Made by a program: the position numbers and the translations under genes
Notes under the pieces: model-generated
Told to the model about the DNA's origin: nothing
Seen by the model: the letters and a program-made list of their open reading frames with translations, nothing else
Databases searched by the model: none
DNA from: Paracidovorax wautersii
Lineage (GTDB): Bacteria; Pseudomonadota; Gammaproteobacteria; Burkholderiales; Burkholderiaceae_C
Reading direction: 5' to 3'
NCBI GenBank assembly: GCA_009912175.1
Contig: WNDQ01000003.1
Location: forward strand, 47,858 to 111,857
DNA: 64,000 bases
In this document: piece by piece, positions 40,841 through 50,543 of the stretch
Numbering within the stretch: position 1 is the stretch's first letter
Layout: each line of letters begins with the position of its first letter

Positions 40841-41569
40841 ATGAGCCGACGCGAGACCCTGACCGAACGCACCACCCGCATCGTGGCCGAGCACATCGCC
40901 AGCGGCCGCTACCCGCGCGGCGAACGCCTGCCCAGCGAACAGGCCATGATCGAGGAATTCGGCGTCAGCCGCACCGTGGTGCGCGAAGCCATCGCCAACC
41001 TGCGCGCCAGCGGCCGTGTCTCGACCGTGCCGGGCGTGGGCGTGTTTGTGGTCGAGCAGGCCGCCCCGCTGGCCGACGCCTTCGCCATCCGGCCGGAAAG
41101 CCTGACCGCTGCCAAGTCGCTGCTCAACGTGCTGGAGCTGCGCATCGCCGTCGAATCCGAGGCCGTCGCCCTGGCCGCGCTGCGCCGCACGCCGCGCCAG
41201 ATCGACGAGATGCGCCAGGCCATCGCCGACATGCTGCACGCCATCGACCATCAGCAGGAACCCTTCGAGGCCGACCTGCGTTTTCACCGCACCATCGCCG
41301 AAGCCACCGACAACCCCGAGTTCGTGCGGCTCTTCAACTACATCGGCGGCCTGCTCATCCCGCGCGCGCAGCTGCGTTCGCGCCAGTTCGAAGGCAAGAC
41401 CCTGGCCGCGCTGCGCGAACGCATGCAGCGCGAGCACGAACACATCTGCTATGCGCTCGAGCGCCGCGACCCCGACGCCGCCCGCGCGCTGCTGCGCCTG
41501 CACCTGGCCTCCAGCCGCGACCGGCTGCGCGAGGGGGTGGATCAGCAGGATGGGCAGAACACGCTCTAG
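40841..41569 (+). CDS. GntR-family regulator, FadR/FCD type (system C)
   Basis: A regulator of about 242 residues from ATG 40841: a winged helix-turn-helix (GERLPSEQAMIEEFGVSRTVVREAIANLRASGRV) and an FCD effector domain with the usual metal-binding Asp/His positions (ADLRFHRTIAEATDN). An in-frame ATG at 40799 falls inside an operator copy and GTG 40703 is further up, so I prefer 40841; none has a clear ribosome binding site. It is divergent from the enolase/ABC operon that it most likely represses, with the imported acid as probable inducer. Confidence 0.88.
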   Translation: MSRRETLTERTTRIVAEHIASGRYPRGERLPSEQAMIEEFGVSRTVVREAIANLRASGRVSTVPGVGVFVVEQAAPLADAFAIRPESLTAAKSLLNVLELRIAVESEAVALAALRRTPRQIDEMRQAIADMLHAIDHQQEPFEADLRFHRTIAEATDNPEFVRLFNYIGGLLIPRAQLRSRQFEGKTLAALRERMQREHEHICYALERRDPDAARALLRLHLASSRDRLREGVDQQDGQNTL

Positions 41570-42504
41570 CCAGGCACGGACTCACCCGCCACGACCGAGA
41601 AGGCCTCGCCGCCCGCGCGCCGGGTCAGCGCCTCCAGAATGCGCCGGGCCAGCTCCGGCACCAGCGGGTGCGGCGGCTGGCCGGCCAGCGTGGCGAAACC
41701 CAGGCGGTAGTCGATGGTCGGGCGGAAGGGGCGGCAGACGATGCCCATGTCCTGGCACAGGTGCGCGAACAGGCCGTTGACGATGGACACGCCCAGCCCT
41801 TGCGCCACGAAGCGGCAGGCCATTTCGACGGAGTGCACCTCGGCCCGGATCTGCGGCATCATCCGCCCCTGCCGAAAGGCCAGGTCGATCTGCTGGCGCA
41901 GCGAACGCTGGCGGCCCAGCAGCACCAGGTCGATGCCGATCAGGTCGGCGCTGGCCACGGTCTGCAGCGCCTGCAGCGGATGGCCGGCCGGCATGACGCA
42001 GACCGCCTCGGTGGCCAGCTCCGTCACCATCGCCAGGCCCGAGTTCAGCGGCGGCGAACGCACCAGCGCCAGGTCCGCCTCGCGGCCCAGGAGCGCGACT
42101 TCGCCGCTTTCATAGGTGCCGGCCAGCACTTCCAGGGCCACGTCGGGGTGGTCGTTGAGAAAGCCCTCGGCCACACCCGCCATGACGGCCTGGGCCACCG
42201 TGCTGGGCACCTGCACGCGCAGCAGCGTGCGGCGCTGGCCGCCCAGGCGCAACTGGTTCACGTGGCGATGCAGCGAGGCCGCGCCCGAGACCATGTTCTG
42301 CACGTCCGGCAGCAGCACCTCGGCCTCATGCGTGGGATGCAATCGCCCCTTGCGCCGCAGGAACAGCGGCACGCCCAGGTCTTCCTCGAACTGGCTGAGC
42401 AGGCGGCTGACGGCGGGCTGCGACGTGCCCAGGCGCTGCGCGGCGTCGATGGTCGAGCCGGTGGTCATGAAGGCGAGGAAGGCTTCGAGCTGTTTGAAGT
42501 TCAT
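41566..42504 (-). CDS. LysR-family transcriptional regulator (system D)
   Basis: A 312-residue regulator with an N-terminal helix-turn-helix (TGSTIDAAQRLGTSQPAVSRLLSQFEEDLGVPLFLR) and a LysR effector domain. Its stop overlaps the stop of the convergent gntR gene (shared bases 41567-41568). It is divergent from the system D operon, with a T-N11-A box in the gap, so it very likely controls system D. Confidence 0.9.
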   Translation of the reverse strand: MNFKQLEAFLAFMTTGSTIDAAQRLGTSQPAVSRLLSQFEEDLGVPLFLRRKGRLHPTHEAEVLLPDVQNMVSGAASLHRHVNQLRLGGQRRTLLRVQVPSTVAQAVMAGVAEGFLNDHPDVALEVLAGTYESGEVALLGREADLALVRSPPLNSGLAMVTELATEAVCVMPAGHPLQALQTVASADLIGIDLVLLGRQRSLRQQIDLAFRQGRMMPQIRAEVHSVEMACRFVAQGLGVSIVNGLFAHLCQDMGIVCRPFRPTIDYRLGFATLAGQPPHPLVPELARRILEALTRRAGGEAFSVVAGESVPG

Positions 42505-42596
42505 GGGGTTGTCGTGCGCGCATCAACCAGGGCGCCGCGCATCGTCTGCACGGCTGCAAGGGTTAACACTCAATTTGTCGCAATTCACATAGCTGC

Positions 42597-42611
42597 ATGC
42601 CGGCTCGGCAT
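42597..42611. promoter_or_regulatory. LysR-type binding box, perfect dyad
   Basis: ATGCCG-GCT-CGGCAT is a perfect 15-bp dyad that also fits the T-N11-A rule of LysR operators. It lies 93 bp upstream of the lysR start and 116 bp upstream of the leader ORF, in the divergent gap. Confidence 0.55.
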
Positions 42612-42726
42612 ACCGTTGCCAGCCCTGTTCGATCACGGGATTATTCGGCCGGAGCGGATTCTGACCTTTCACGAATCCGCCATCCATCCGTAATACCGCT
42701 GGGCCACGACCGGCAAGGAGAGCAAG

Positions 42727-42774
42727 ATGCGCGCCACTTCAGACCACGACGACCGGCACCGCGGCACCTCATGA
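42727..42774 (+). CDS. 15-residue leader ORF coupled to system D permease
   Basis: ATG 42727 has a strong ribosome binding site (AAGGAG, six bases upstream), stronger than any at the permease itself. The 15-codon frame encodes MRATSDHDDRHRGTS and ends in TGA overlapping the permease ATG (ATGA, 42771-42774). It probably loads ribosomes for the permease by translational coupling and could sense an amino acid or translation state. The peptide has no recognised family. Confidence 0.5.
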   Translation: MRATSDHDDRHRGTS

Positions 42775-43745
42775 CCGCGTTCATCATCCGCCGGCTCTGC
42801 CAGAGCGTCGTGATCCTGGCGCTGACCTCGCTGATCGTGTTTGCCGGCGTGTACGCCATTGGCGACCCGATCGAGATCCTGGTGCCCGCCGACGCTTCGC
42901 AGGCCGACATCGCGCAGGCCGTGCAGTCGCTGGGCCTGGACCTGCCGCTGCACCAGCAGTACCTGAAGTTCGTCGGCAACGCGCTGCACGGCGACCTGGG
43001 CAACTCCTTCGTCTTCAACCAGCCGGCCATCCAGCTCATCCTGCAGCGCCTGCCGGCCACGCTGGAGCTGGCCTGCGTGGCGCTGCTGCTGGCGCTGGTG
43101 ATCGGCCTGCCGCTGGGCCTGGTGGCGGGCCTCAAGCCCGATTCGGCGCTCGACCGCGGCATCATGGCCGGCTCCATCCTCGGCTTCAGCCTGCCCAACT
43201 TCTGGCAGGGGATCATGCTGGTGCTGATCTTCTCGGTCACGCTGGGCTGGCTGCCCTCGACCGGGCGCGGCCCCACGGGCAAGGTCTTCGGCATCCACAC
43301 CAGCCTGGCGTCGTGGGAGGGCATCCGCCACCTGATCCTGCCGGCGCTGAACCTGGCGCTGTTCAAGATCGCGCTGATCGTGCGGCTCACGCGCAGCGGC
43401 GTGCGCGAGACCATGCCGCTGGACTACGTGAAGTTCGCGCGCGCCAAGGGCCTGCGCGAGTCGCGTGTGATCGGCATGCACGTGCTCAAGAACATCCTGA
43501 TCCCCATCGTGACCGTGGTGGGCATGGAGTTCGGCTCGCTGATCGCCTTTGCCACCGTCACCGAAACCATCTTCGCCTGGCCCGGCGTGGGCAAGCTGAT
43601 CATCGACATCATCATGAAGCTGGACCGGCCCGTGGTGGTCGCCTACCTGCTGATCGTCGTCACGCTGTTCATCGTGCTCAACCTGCTGGTGGACATCCTC
43701 TATTCCGTTCTGGATCCCCGTGTCCGCGTGGGAGCCTCCGAATGA
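42771..43745 (+). CDS. ABC transporter permease, DppB type (system D)
   Basis: A 324-residue inner-membrane permease (first helix CQSVVILALTSLIVFAGVYAIGDP; EAA loop DYVKFARAKGLRESRVIGMHVLKN). Start ATG 42771 overlaps the leader ORF stop. The longer upstream frame has no membrane or conserved sequence. It is paralogous to the system B permease at 24615 and overlaps the next gene by 4 nt. Confidence 0.93.
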   Translation: MTAFIIRRLCQSVVILALTSLIVFAGVYAIGDPIEILVPADASQADIAQAVQSLGLDLPLHQQYLKFVGNALHGDLGNSFVFNQPAIQLILQRLPATLELACVALLLALVIGLPLGLVAGLKPDSALDRGIMAGSILGFSLPNFWQGIMLVLIFSVTLGWLPSTGRGPTGKVFGIHTSLASWEGIRHLILPALNLALFKIALIVRLTRSGVRETMPLDYVKFARAKGLRESRVIGMHVLKNILIPIVTVVGMEFGSLIAFATVTETIFAWPGVGKLIIDIIMKLDRPVVVAYLLIVVTLFIVLNLLVDILYSVLDPRVRVGASE

Positions 43746-44650
43746 ACCTCCCCGCCTTCAAGAAGCTGCTGCCCAGCCGCGACACCACCCTCGGGCAGGC
43801 CGTGCACGGCGTGCTCGACAGCCGGCCTGCCACGCTCGCCGCCGCCCTCTTCCTGGTGCTGGTGCTGGCGGCAATCCTGGCCCCGTGGATCGCGCCGCAA
43901 AACCCTTACGACCTGGCCACCATCACCATCCTGGACGGCCGCATGCCGCCGGGCAGCCAGGGCGTCTACGGCGACATCTATTGGGCCGGCACCGACGCCC
44001 AGGGCCGCGACATGCTGTCGGCCATGATGTACGGCCTGCGCACCAGCCTGGCCGTGGGTGTGCTCAGCGGCCTGTTCGCCATGGTCGTGGGCACGGTGCT
44101 GGGCCTGGTCGCGGCCTACTTCGGCGGCCGTGTCGACGCGCTGATCATGCGCCTGGTCGACCTGATGCTGGGCTTTCCGACCATCCTGGTGGCGCTGATG
44201 ATGCTGGCCATTCTGGGCCAGGGCGTGGACAAGGTGATCCTGGCGCTGGTGGTCGTGCAGTGGGCCTACTTTGCCCGCGCGGTGCGCGCCACCGCCGTGG
44301 TCGAGCGCCGCAAGGAATACATGGAAGCCGCCCTGTGCCTGGGCCTGAGCCACCGTCGCGCGCTGTTCAGCCAACTGCTGCCCAACTGCATTGCGCCCAT
44401 CATCGTCATCGCGATGATCCAGACCGCCAACGCCATCGCGGCCGAGGCCACGCTCAGCTTCCTGGGCATCGGCCTGCCGGTGACCGAGCCGTCGCTGGGC
44501 CTGCTGATTGCCAATGGCTACCAGCAGATGCTGGCCGGCCTGTACTGGATCAGCGTGTTCCCCGGCGTGCTGCTGCTGAGCGTGGTCTTCACCATGAACA
44601 TCGTGGGCGATCGGGTGCGCGAGGCGCTCAACCCACGCCTGCAGAAATAG
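43742..44650 (+). CDS. ABC transporter permease, DppC type (system D)
   Basis: A 302-residue permease with OppC_N helix (ALFLVLVLAAILAPWIAPQNPYD) and EAA loop (EYMEAALCLGLSHRRALFSQLLPN). It has the GTDAQGRDMLSAMMYGLRTSLAVG stretch close to that of the system B counterpart at 25583, and the same C-terminal NIVGDRVREALNPRLQK ending. Confidence 0.93.
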   Translation: MNLPAFKKLLPSRDTTLGQAVHGVLDSRPATLAAALFLVLVLAAILAPWIAPQNPYDLATITILDGRMPPGSQGVYGDIYWAGTDAQGRDMLSAMMYGLRTSLAVGVLSGLFAMVVGTVLGLVAAYFGGRVDALIMRLVDLMLGFPTILVALMMLAILGQGVDKVILALVVVQWAYFARAVRATAVVERRKEYMEAALCLGLSHRRALFSQLLPNCIAPIIVIAMIQTANAIAAEATLSFLGIGLPVTEPSLGLLIANGYQQMLAGLYWISVFPGVLLLSVVFTMNIVGDRVREALNPRLQK

Positions 44651-44658
44651 GAAGCGCC

Positions 44659-45648
44659 ATGACTGCCATCCCCACCCCCACGCTTTCCGTGCGCAACCTG
44701 CGCACCTGGTTCCACACCCGCGCCGGCCTGGTGCGCGCCGTGGACGACGTGAGCTTTGACGTGCACCCGGGCGAGATCCTGGGCCTGGTCGGCGAGTCCG
44801 GCTCGGGCAAGTCCATCACGGGCTTTTCCATCCTGGGCCTGATCGACCCGCCCGGCCGCATCGACGGCGGCCAGATCCTGTTCAAGGGCACCGACCTGGC
44901 GACGCTGTCGCGCGAAGAGCTGCGCCAGCTGCGCGGCAACCGCATCGCCATGGTGTTCCAGGACCCGATGATGACGCTCAACCCGGTGTTCCGCATCGAG
45001 ACCCAGATGGTCGAAACGGTGCTCAGCCACGAGCGCTGCAGCCGCAAGGCGGCGTGGGACCGCGCCCGCGACACGCTGGCCGCCGTGGGCATTCCGTCGC
45101 CGGCCGAGCGCATGAAGGCCTACCCGCACCAGCTGTCGGGCGGCATGCGCCAGCGCGTGGCGATTGCCATCGCCATGCTGCACAAGCCCGACCTGATCAT
45201 TGCCGACGAGCCCACCACGGCGCTGGACGTGACGATCCAGGCGCAGATCCTGGCCGAGATGCAAAAGCTCTGCGCCGAGACCGGCACCACCATGGTGTGG
45301 GTCAGCCACGACCTGGCCGTGGTGGCCGGCCTGGCCGACCGCGTCTGCGTGATGTATGCCGGGCGTGTGGTCGAGTCCGGCAGCACCGACGACATCCTCG
45401 ATCACCCACGCCATCCCTACACGGTCGGCCTGATCGGCTCGGTGCCCAGCAATGCGCACACGGGCGAGCGGCTCTACCAGATCCCCGGCATGGCGCCCTC
45501 GCCGCTGGCGCTGCCGCCGGGTTGCGCCTTCAACCCGCGCTGCAGCCATGCGTCCGAACGCTGCCGCGCAGAGCAACCGCCCATCGAGGCAGCCGGCAAC
45601 CGCAGCCACCGCTGCTTTCATCCCCAGACGACTGGAGTCCTTCTGTGA
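44659..45648 (+). CDS. ABC transporter ATP-binding protein, DppD type (system D)
   Basis: A 329-residue ATPase with Walker A GESGSGKS, signature [14 protein letters not shown], Walker [13 protein letters not shown] and the Cys-rich C-terminal segment [14 protein letters not shown]. Eight nucleotides separate it from the permease gene. Its sequence follows the system B protein closely (shared [15 protein letters not shown]-type start). Confidence 0.93.
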   Translation: MTAIPTPTLSVRNLRTWFHTRAGLVRAVDDVSFDVHPGEILGLVGESGSGKSITGFSILGLIDPPGRIDGGQILFKGTDLATLSREELRQLRGNRIAMVFQDPMMTLNPVFRIETQMVETVLSHERCSRKAAWDRARDTLAAVGIPSPAERMKAYPHQLSGGMRQRVAIAIAMLHKPDLIIADEPTTALDVTIQAQILAEMQKLCAETGTTMVWVSHDLAVVAGLADRVCVMYAGRVVESGSTDDILDHPRHPYTVGLIGSVPSNAHTGERLYQIPGMAPSPLALPPGCAFNPRCSHASERCRAEQPPIEAAGNRSHRCFHPQTTGVLL

Positions 45649-46649
45649 ACACGCCGATCCTGATGCAGGCCCAGCAGGTCTCGCGCCTGTTCGTCAAACG
45701 GCCCGACTACGCCGAGCGCCTGGCCGGCCTGCTCGGCGCCAAGGTGGCCGCGCACACCGTGCATGCCGTCGATGGCGTGGACCTGACCATCCACCAGGGC
45801 GAAGTGGTCGGCCTGGTGGGCGAGTCCGGCTGCGGCAAATCGACGCTGGGCCGGGTGCTGGCGGGCATTTTGCCGGCCACCACGGGCAGCATCCAGACGC
45901 CCGCCGGCGAACTGTCCGCCCTGACCGGCCGTGCCGCGCACGCGCAGCGCATGGCCACGCAGATGATCTTCCAGGACCCGATGTCCTCGCTCAATCCACG
46001 CAAGCGGGTGCGCGACATCATTGGCGAAGCACCCGTGGCCAACGGCATCGTCGCGCGCCGCGACTGCGACGACTACGTGGTCGACGTGATGCGGCGTGTG
46101 GGGCTCAACCCGGACTTTCGCAACCGTTTTCCGCACCAGTTCTCGGGTGGCCAGCGCCAGCGCGTGGGCATCGGCCGGGCCTTGGCGGTCAAGCCGCAAT
46201 TTCTGATCTGCGACGAATCGATCGCCGCGCTGGACGTGTCGATCCAGGCCCAGATCCTGAACCTGTTCATGGACCTGCGCCAGGACCTGGGCCTGACCTA
46301 TTTGTTCATCAGCCATGACCTGGGCGTGGTGCAGCGCATCAGCGACCGCACCGTGATCATGTACCTGGGCCGCATCGTCGAATCCGGCCCCACGGCCGAG
46401 GTGTTCAAGGCGCCCCGCCATCCCTACACCCAGGCGTTGCTCGACGAGGTGCCGCGCCTGTCCAACCGCAAACGACGCTTTCACGCAATCCAGGGCGAGA
46501 TTCCGTCGCCGCTGAACCCGCCCACGGGCTGCCACTTCCACCCACGCTGTCCCCACGCCACGGCGCGCTGCGCTGCAGAGCAGCCGCTGCTGCGCACGGT
46601 GGGCGGCGGCCATCAGGCTGCGTGCCATCTGCTCGACAACGCCGCCTGA
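45645..46649 (+). CDS. ABC transporter ATP-binding protein, DppF type (system D)
   Basis: A 334-residue ATPase starting at GTG 45645, overlapping the DppD-type stop (GTGA); GGAG lies upstream. Walker A GESGCGKST, signature [15 protein letters not shown], Walker B LICDESIAALD, C-terminal CHFHPRCPHATARC. The Walker B loop has DES where most relatives have DEP, matching the DEA of the system B paralogue. Confidence 0.93.
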   Translation: MNTPILMQAQQVSRLFVKRPDYAERLAGLLGAKVAAHTVHAVDGVDLTIHQGEVVGLVGESGCGKSTLGRVLAGILPATTGSIQTPAGELSALTGRAAHAQRMATQMIFQDPMSSLNPRKRVRDIIGEAPVANGIVARRDCDDYVVDVMRRVGLNPDFRNRFPHQFSGGQRQRVGIGRALAVKPQFLICDESIAALDVSIQAQILNLFMDLRQDLGLTYLFISHDLGVVQRISDRTVIMYLGRIVESGPTAEVFKAPRHPYTQALLDEVPRLSNRKRRFHAIQGEIPSPLNPPTGCHFHPRCPHATARCAAEQPLLRTVGGGHQAACHLLDNAA

Positions 46650-46674
46650 CGCGCCCACCCGGAGCCCCGCATTC

Positions 46675-48268
46675 ATGAAGCCCATCCCCTCTTCGATTCG
46701 CGGCGCGCTGCGCGCCGCCCTGGCGCTGGCGCTGCTCGCGTCAGCCACCGCCTTTGCGCGGCCGCTGCTGACCATCGGCCATTCGAGCGAACCGTCGTCC
46801 ATGGACCCGCTGTTCTCGCGCACCGCCAACAACCAGGCCGCCGCCGAGAACATCTTCGAGCGCCTGGTCGCCAGCGACGAGAACATGCAGCTGCGCCCCG
46901 GCCTGGCGCTGTCCTGGCGCGTGCTGGAGCCCACGCTGTGGGAGATCCGGCTGCGCCCGGGCGTGCAGTTCCACGACGGCACGCCCTTCACCGCCGACGA
47001 CGTGGTGTTCTCGCTGGAGCGCGCGCCCAAGGTGCCCAACAGCCCGGCCCCCTTTACCGGCGCGGTGCGCACCATCGCCAGCATCCAGGTCGTCGACCCG
47101 CTGACCTTGCGCATCCGCACCAAGGAGCCCACGCCCGACCTGATGGAGCAGATCGGTCTGGTCTACATGCTCTCGCGCCACGCGGCGCAGGGCAAACGTT
47201 CGGAGGACTTCAACTCAGGGGTGGCGACCATCGGCACCGGCCCCTACCAGTTCAAACGCTGGCAGCCCGGCGACAGCCTGGAGCTGCAACGCAACGACCA
47301 CTACTGGGGCGCCGCGCCCGAGTTCGACCGCGTGGTGATCCGCTACATCGCCAACGACGCGGCGCGCATCTCGGCGCTGCTGTCGGGCTCGGTCGACCTG
47401 ATCGACAGCGTGCCGCCCACCGACGCCAAGAACCTGAAGAACAAACCGGGCTATCCGCTGTTCAGCTCACCGTCGGCGCGCCTGATCTACCTGGCGCTGG
47501 ATTCCGCGCGCGACGCCAGCCCCTTCGTCACCGACGCGCAGGGCAAGCCGATGTCGGCCAATCCGCTCAAGGACGTGCGTGTGCGCCAGGCGATCTCGAA
47601 GATGTTCATGCTCGGGCCGATCACCGAGCGGCTGCTCAGCGGCGCGGGTGTGCCCGCCGGCCAGATGGTGCCCGAGGGCCTGGGCGGCTACAGCGCCAAC
47701 CTGCCGGCGCCCGCCTACGACCTGGCTGGCGCGCGCGCCTTGCTGGCCGAGGCCGGCTACGCCCACGGCTTCGGGCTGACCATTCACTCGTCCAACGACC
47801 GCTTCGCCAGCGACAGCGACCTGGCCCAGGCGCTGGCGCAGATGATGGCGCGTGGCGGGCTGCGCATCAACGGCGTGGTGACCCAGCCCTACAACGTCTA
47901 CGCGGGCGCCAGCGGCAAGCAGCAGTACAGCGCCTTCATCTTTTCCTACGGCAACAGCACGGGGCGACTCGGCCAACGGCCTGACCAACGTGCTGGCCAC
48001 CTACGACAAGGCCGCGGGCACCGGCGCCTTCAATCGTGCGCGTTATTCCAACCCCGAGCTGGACCGCCTGCTGGCGCGCGCGGCGGTCGAGTTCGACCCC
48101 GCGCAGCGCAACGCGCTGCTGCGCCAGGCCGCCGAGGCCGGCTTCAACGACGTCGGCATCGTGCCGCTGTATTTCCCCGTGGTGTTCTGGGCCGCCCGCG
48201 CTGGCACGGCCATCCGGCCCAACAAGGTCGAACGCACCTCCATGCTGTACATCCAGGAAGCCAAATGA
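46675..48268 (+). pseudogene. ABC transporter family-5 substrate-binding protein (system D), frameshifted
   Basis: A periplasmic receptor with Sec signal (LRAALALALLASATAFA) and motifs VQFHDGTPFTADDVVFS and IGTGPYQFKRW. After GNSTG, one G too many in the run at 47961-47964 shifts the frame. The remaining domain (DSANGLTNVLATYDKAAGTG to SMLYIQEAK) continues in the next frame and stops at 48266-48268. Joined, it is about 530 residues, the normal length, with everything conserved. A single homopolymer base suggests sequencing error. The stop overlaps the next start by 4 nt. Confidence 0.87.
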
Positions 48269-50177
48269 CACTTGACGACACCACTTCCCTTGCACCGGCC
48301 GGCCCGGTGCTGGCCGATCAGAGGGTGCGCATGCGCGACGGCGTGCACCTGGCCACCGACGTGCACCTGCCGCCCGGCTACCGGCCGGGTCTGGATGCGC
48401 CGCTGCCGGTCATCCTGGAGCGCACACCCTACGGCAAATCGGCGGTCTCGCGCGCCGAGCAGATCGGCGAGCGGCTGGGCGTGCCCCGGCCGGAGGTCGC
48501 CCGCTACTTCACGCAACACGGCTTTGCCGTGGTCTACCAGGACTGCCGCGGCCGCTACGGCTCCGAAGGCCATTTCACCAAGTACCTCTCCGAAGGGCCC
48601 GACGGTTTCGACACGCTGGCCTGGATCGTCGCGCAGCCCTGGTGCAACGGCAAGATCGGCACCATGGGCCTGTCCTATGCCGCGCACACACAGCTGGCGC
48701 TGGCCTGCCTGAACCCGCCAGGCCTGGCCTGCATGGTGCTGGACTCGGGCGGCTTTTCCAACGGCTACCAGTGCGGCATCCGGCAGTCGGGCGCGTTCGA
48801 GCTCAAGCAGGCCACCTGGCCTTCAAGCAGGCCAAGCTCAGCCCGGCCGCGCAGCAGGATCCAGTGACGCTGGCCGCGCTGGAGGCTCAGGACATCCGCC
48901 AGTGGTTCTCGCGCATGCCGTGGCGGCCCGGCCATTCGCCGCTGTCGGCCGTGCCGGAATACGAGGACTACCTGTTCGAGCAATGGCGGGCCGACACCTT
49001 CGATGCGTCGTGGCAGCAGTTGGGCATCTACGCCCAGGGTTATTACGACGCCATCCCCGACATTCCCGTGGTGCTGATGTCGAGCTGGTACGACGCCTAC
49101 GTACGCACGACGCTGGAGAACCACGCGGGCCTGACCGCCGGCCGCCAATCGCCCGTGCGCCTGATCATGGGCCCCTGGCTGCACGGCGACCGCAACATCA
49201 CGCACAGCGGCGATGCCGAGTTCGGTCCGCAGGCCGCATTCGACCACCACATCGCCGCGCATTGGCTGGCCTTCCGGCTGGCGTGGTTCCAGCGCTGGCT
49301 GCAGGGCCGGCCCCAGGATGGCGCCGCCGACCCGGCCGCGCGCCTGTTCCTGATGGGCGGCGGCAGCGGCCGGCGCAACGCCCAGGGCCGCTTCGACCAC
49401 GGCGGCGCGTGGGTGCAGGCCGACGCCTGGCCCGTGCCGCAAGCGCGGCCCACGGCGTTTTACCTGCACGCTGACGGCCGCCTGGACCTCGCCCCGCCAC
49501 GCACCGACGGCGCGCGGATCCGCTACCAGGCCGACCCGCGCCACCCCGTTCCCACCATTGGCGGCTCGCTCACATCGGGCCAGCCCGTGTTCTCGGGCGG
49601 CGGCTTCGACCAGCGCGAAGATGCCCGTTTCTTCGGCGTGCAGCAGCCCGGCCTGCCGCTGGCCTCGCGCGACGACGTCATCGTCTTCCAGACCGCGCCG
49701 CTCGAACAGGATCTGGCCGTTGTCGGCCCGGTCACCGTCAGTCTGTTCATCTCGTCCGACTGCCCCGACACCGACTTCACCGCCAAGCTGATCGACGTCT
49801 ATCCCGCCAGCCCCGACGACCCCGACGGCTACGCCCTGAACCTGACGGACGGCATCTTCCGCTGCCGCTTCCACGCGTCCTGGGAACAGGCCAGCCTTCT
49901 GGAGCCGCACAAGGTCTACGCCATCACCATCGAACCGTTTGCCACCTGCAATCTGTTCAAGCGCGGCCACCGCATCCGGCTCGACATTGCCAGCAGCAAT
50001 TTCCCCAAGTACGACGTCAACCCCAACAGCGGCGAATCCGCCGCCGACGCGCGCGAAAAACGCGTGGCGCTCAACACCGTGCACCTGTCCCCCGCCCACC
50101 CGTCCAGCATCACGCTGTGCGTGGCCGAACCGCAGGCGCTGGTGCCGCTGCCCACCCCGGCCATGACCACCGGCTAG
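48265..50177 (+). pseudogene. CocE/NonD family hydrolase (peptidase S15 type), frameshifted
   Basis: An alpha/beta hydrolase of the X-Pro dipeptidyl-peptidase/cocaine-esterase group. It has VILERTPYGK, VVYQDCRGRYGSEG and the nucleophile motif GLSYA (Ser near residue 138), and a C-terminal jelly-roll domain (VTVSLFISSDCPDTDFTAKLIDVYP). At about 48816 one base is lost within ACC-CTG, so the frame changes; the remainder runs on to 50177. Joined, it is about 637 residues, normal for the family. These enzymes cleave acyl esters and amides, so this one may hydrolyse what system D imports. No signal peptide, so probably cytosolic. Confidence 0.87.
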
Positions 50178-50280
50178 GGCTTTTGCCTTTCCACACTGCC
50201 CACCGCCTGCGCACCCCGCACGGGCGGCAGGGACCACTGTTGCCCATCGTTCCCTTCCTTGACGCCTGGAGGATCGCGCT

Positions 50281-50439
50281 GTGAAAAGTCTCTTGGACAA
50301 GCGCCGCAGACAGTTTCCGGGCCAGCTGGTCGCGTCGGCACATCATTTTTCCGTATGCATCAATCGATCTGAAAAATGCAATTCACGAATGAAGCAGTGC
50401 CCCGCAAGATGCGCGGCGGCCCCAACGAGGCCGCCGTGA
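50281..50439 (+). pseudogene. Decayed copy of the porin 5' end
   Basis: GTG 50281, with GGAGG ahead, reads MKSLLDKRRRQ and then a frame without porin likeness, stopping after 52 codons. Its first codons and the roughly 60 bases before them match the start of the real porin at 50544 (GTG, LL, RR at the same spacing; both preceded by a GGGACC...CATCGTT stretch). It looks like a degenerate duplicate of the porin promoter and start. The rest of the 50178-50543 gap holds only a short hairpin at 50415-50435 (GGCGGCC/GGCCGCC). Confidence 0.5.
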
Positions 50440-50543
50440 CCTAGCGCCTGTCCACCGTTTCTTTCACACCCAGACCATGTGCCACCTGTGGGTGCAAGGG
50501 ACCGCTTTTGTCATCGTTTCATCACTTCTTGGAGGAGACTTCT

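Noticed and set aside
48642-48840. A separate start for the hydrolase near 48642
   Set aside because: The nucleophile motif and N-terminal domain lie in the other frame before 48816; the open frame upstream of the slip is noise.
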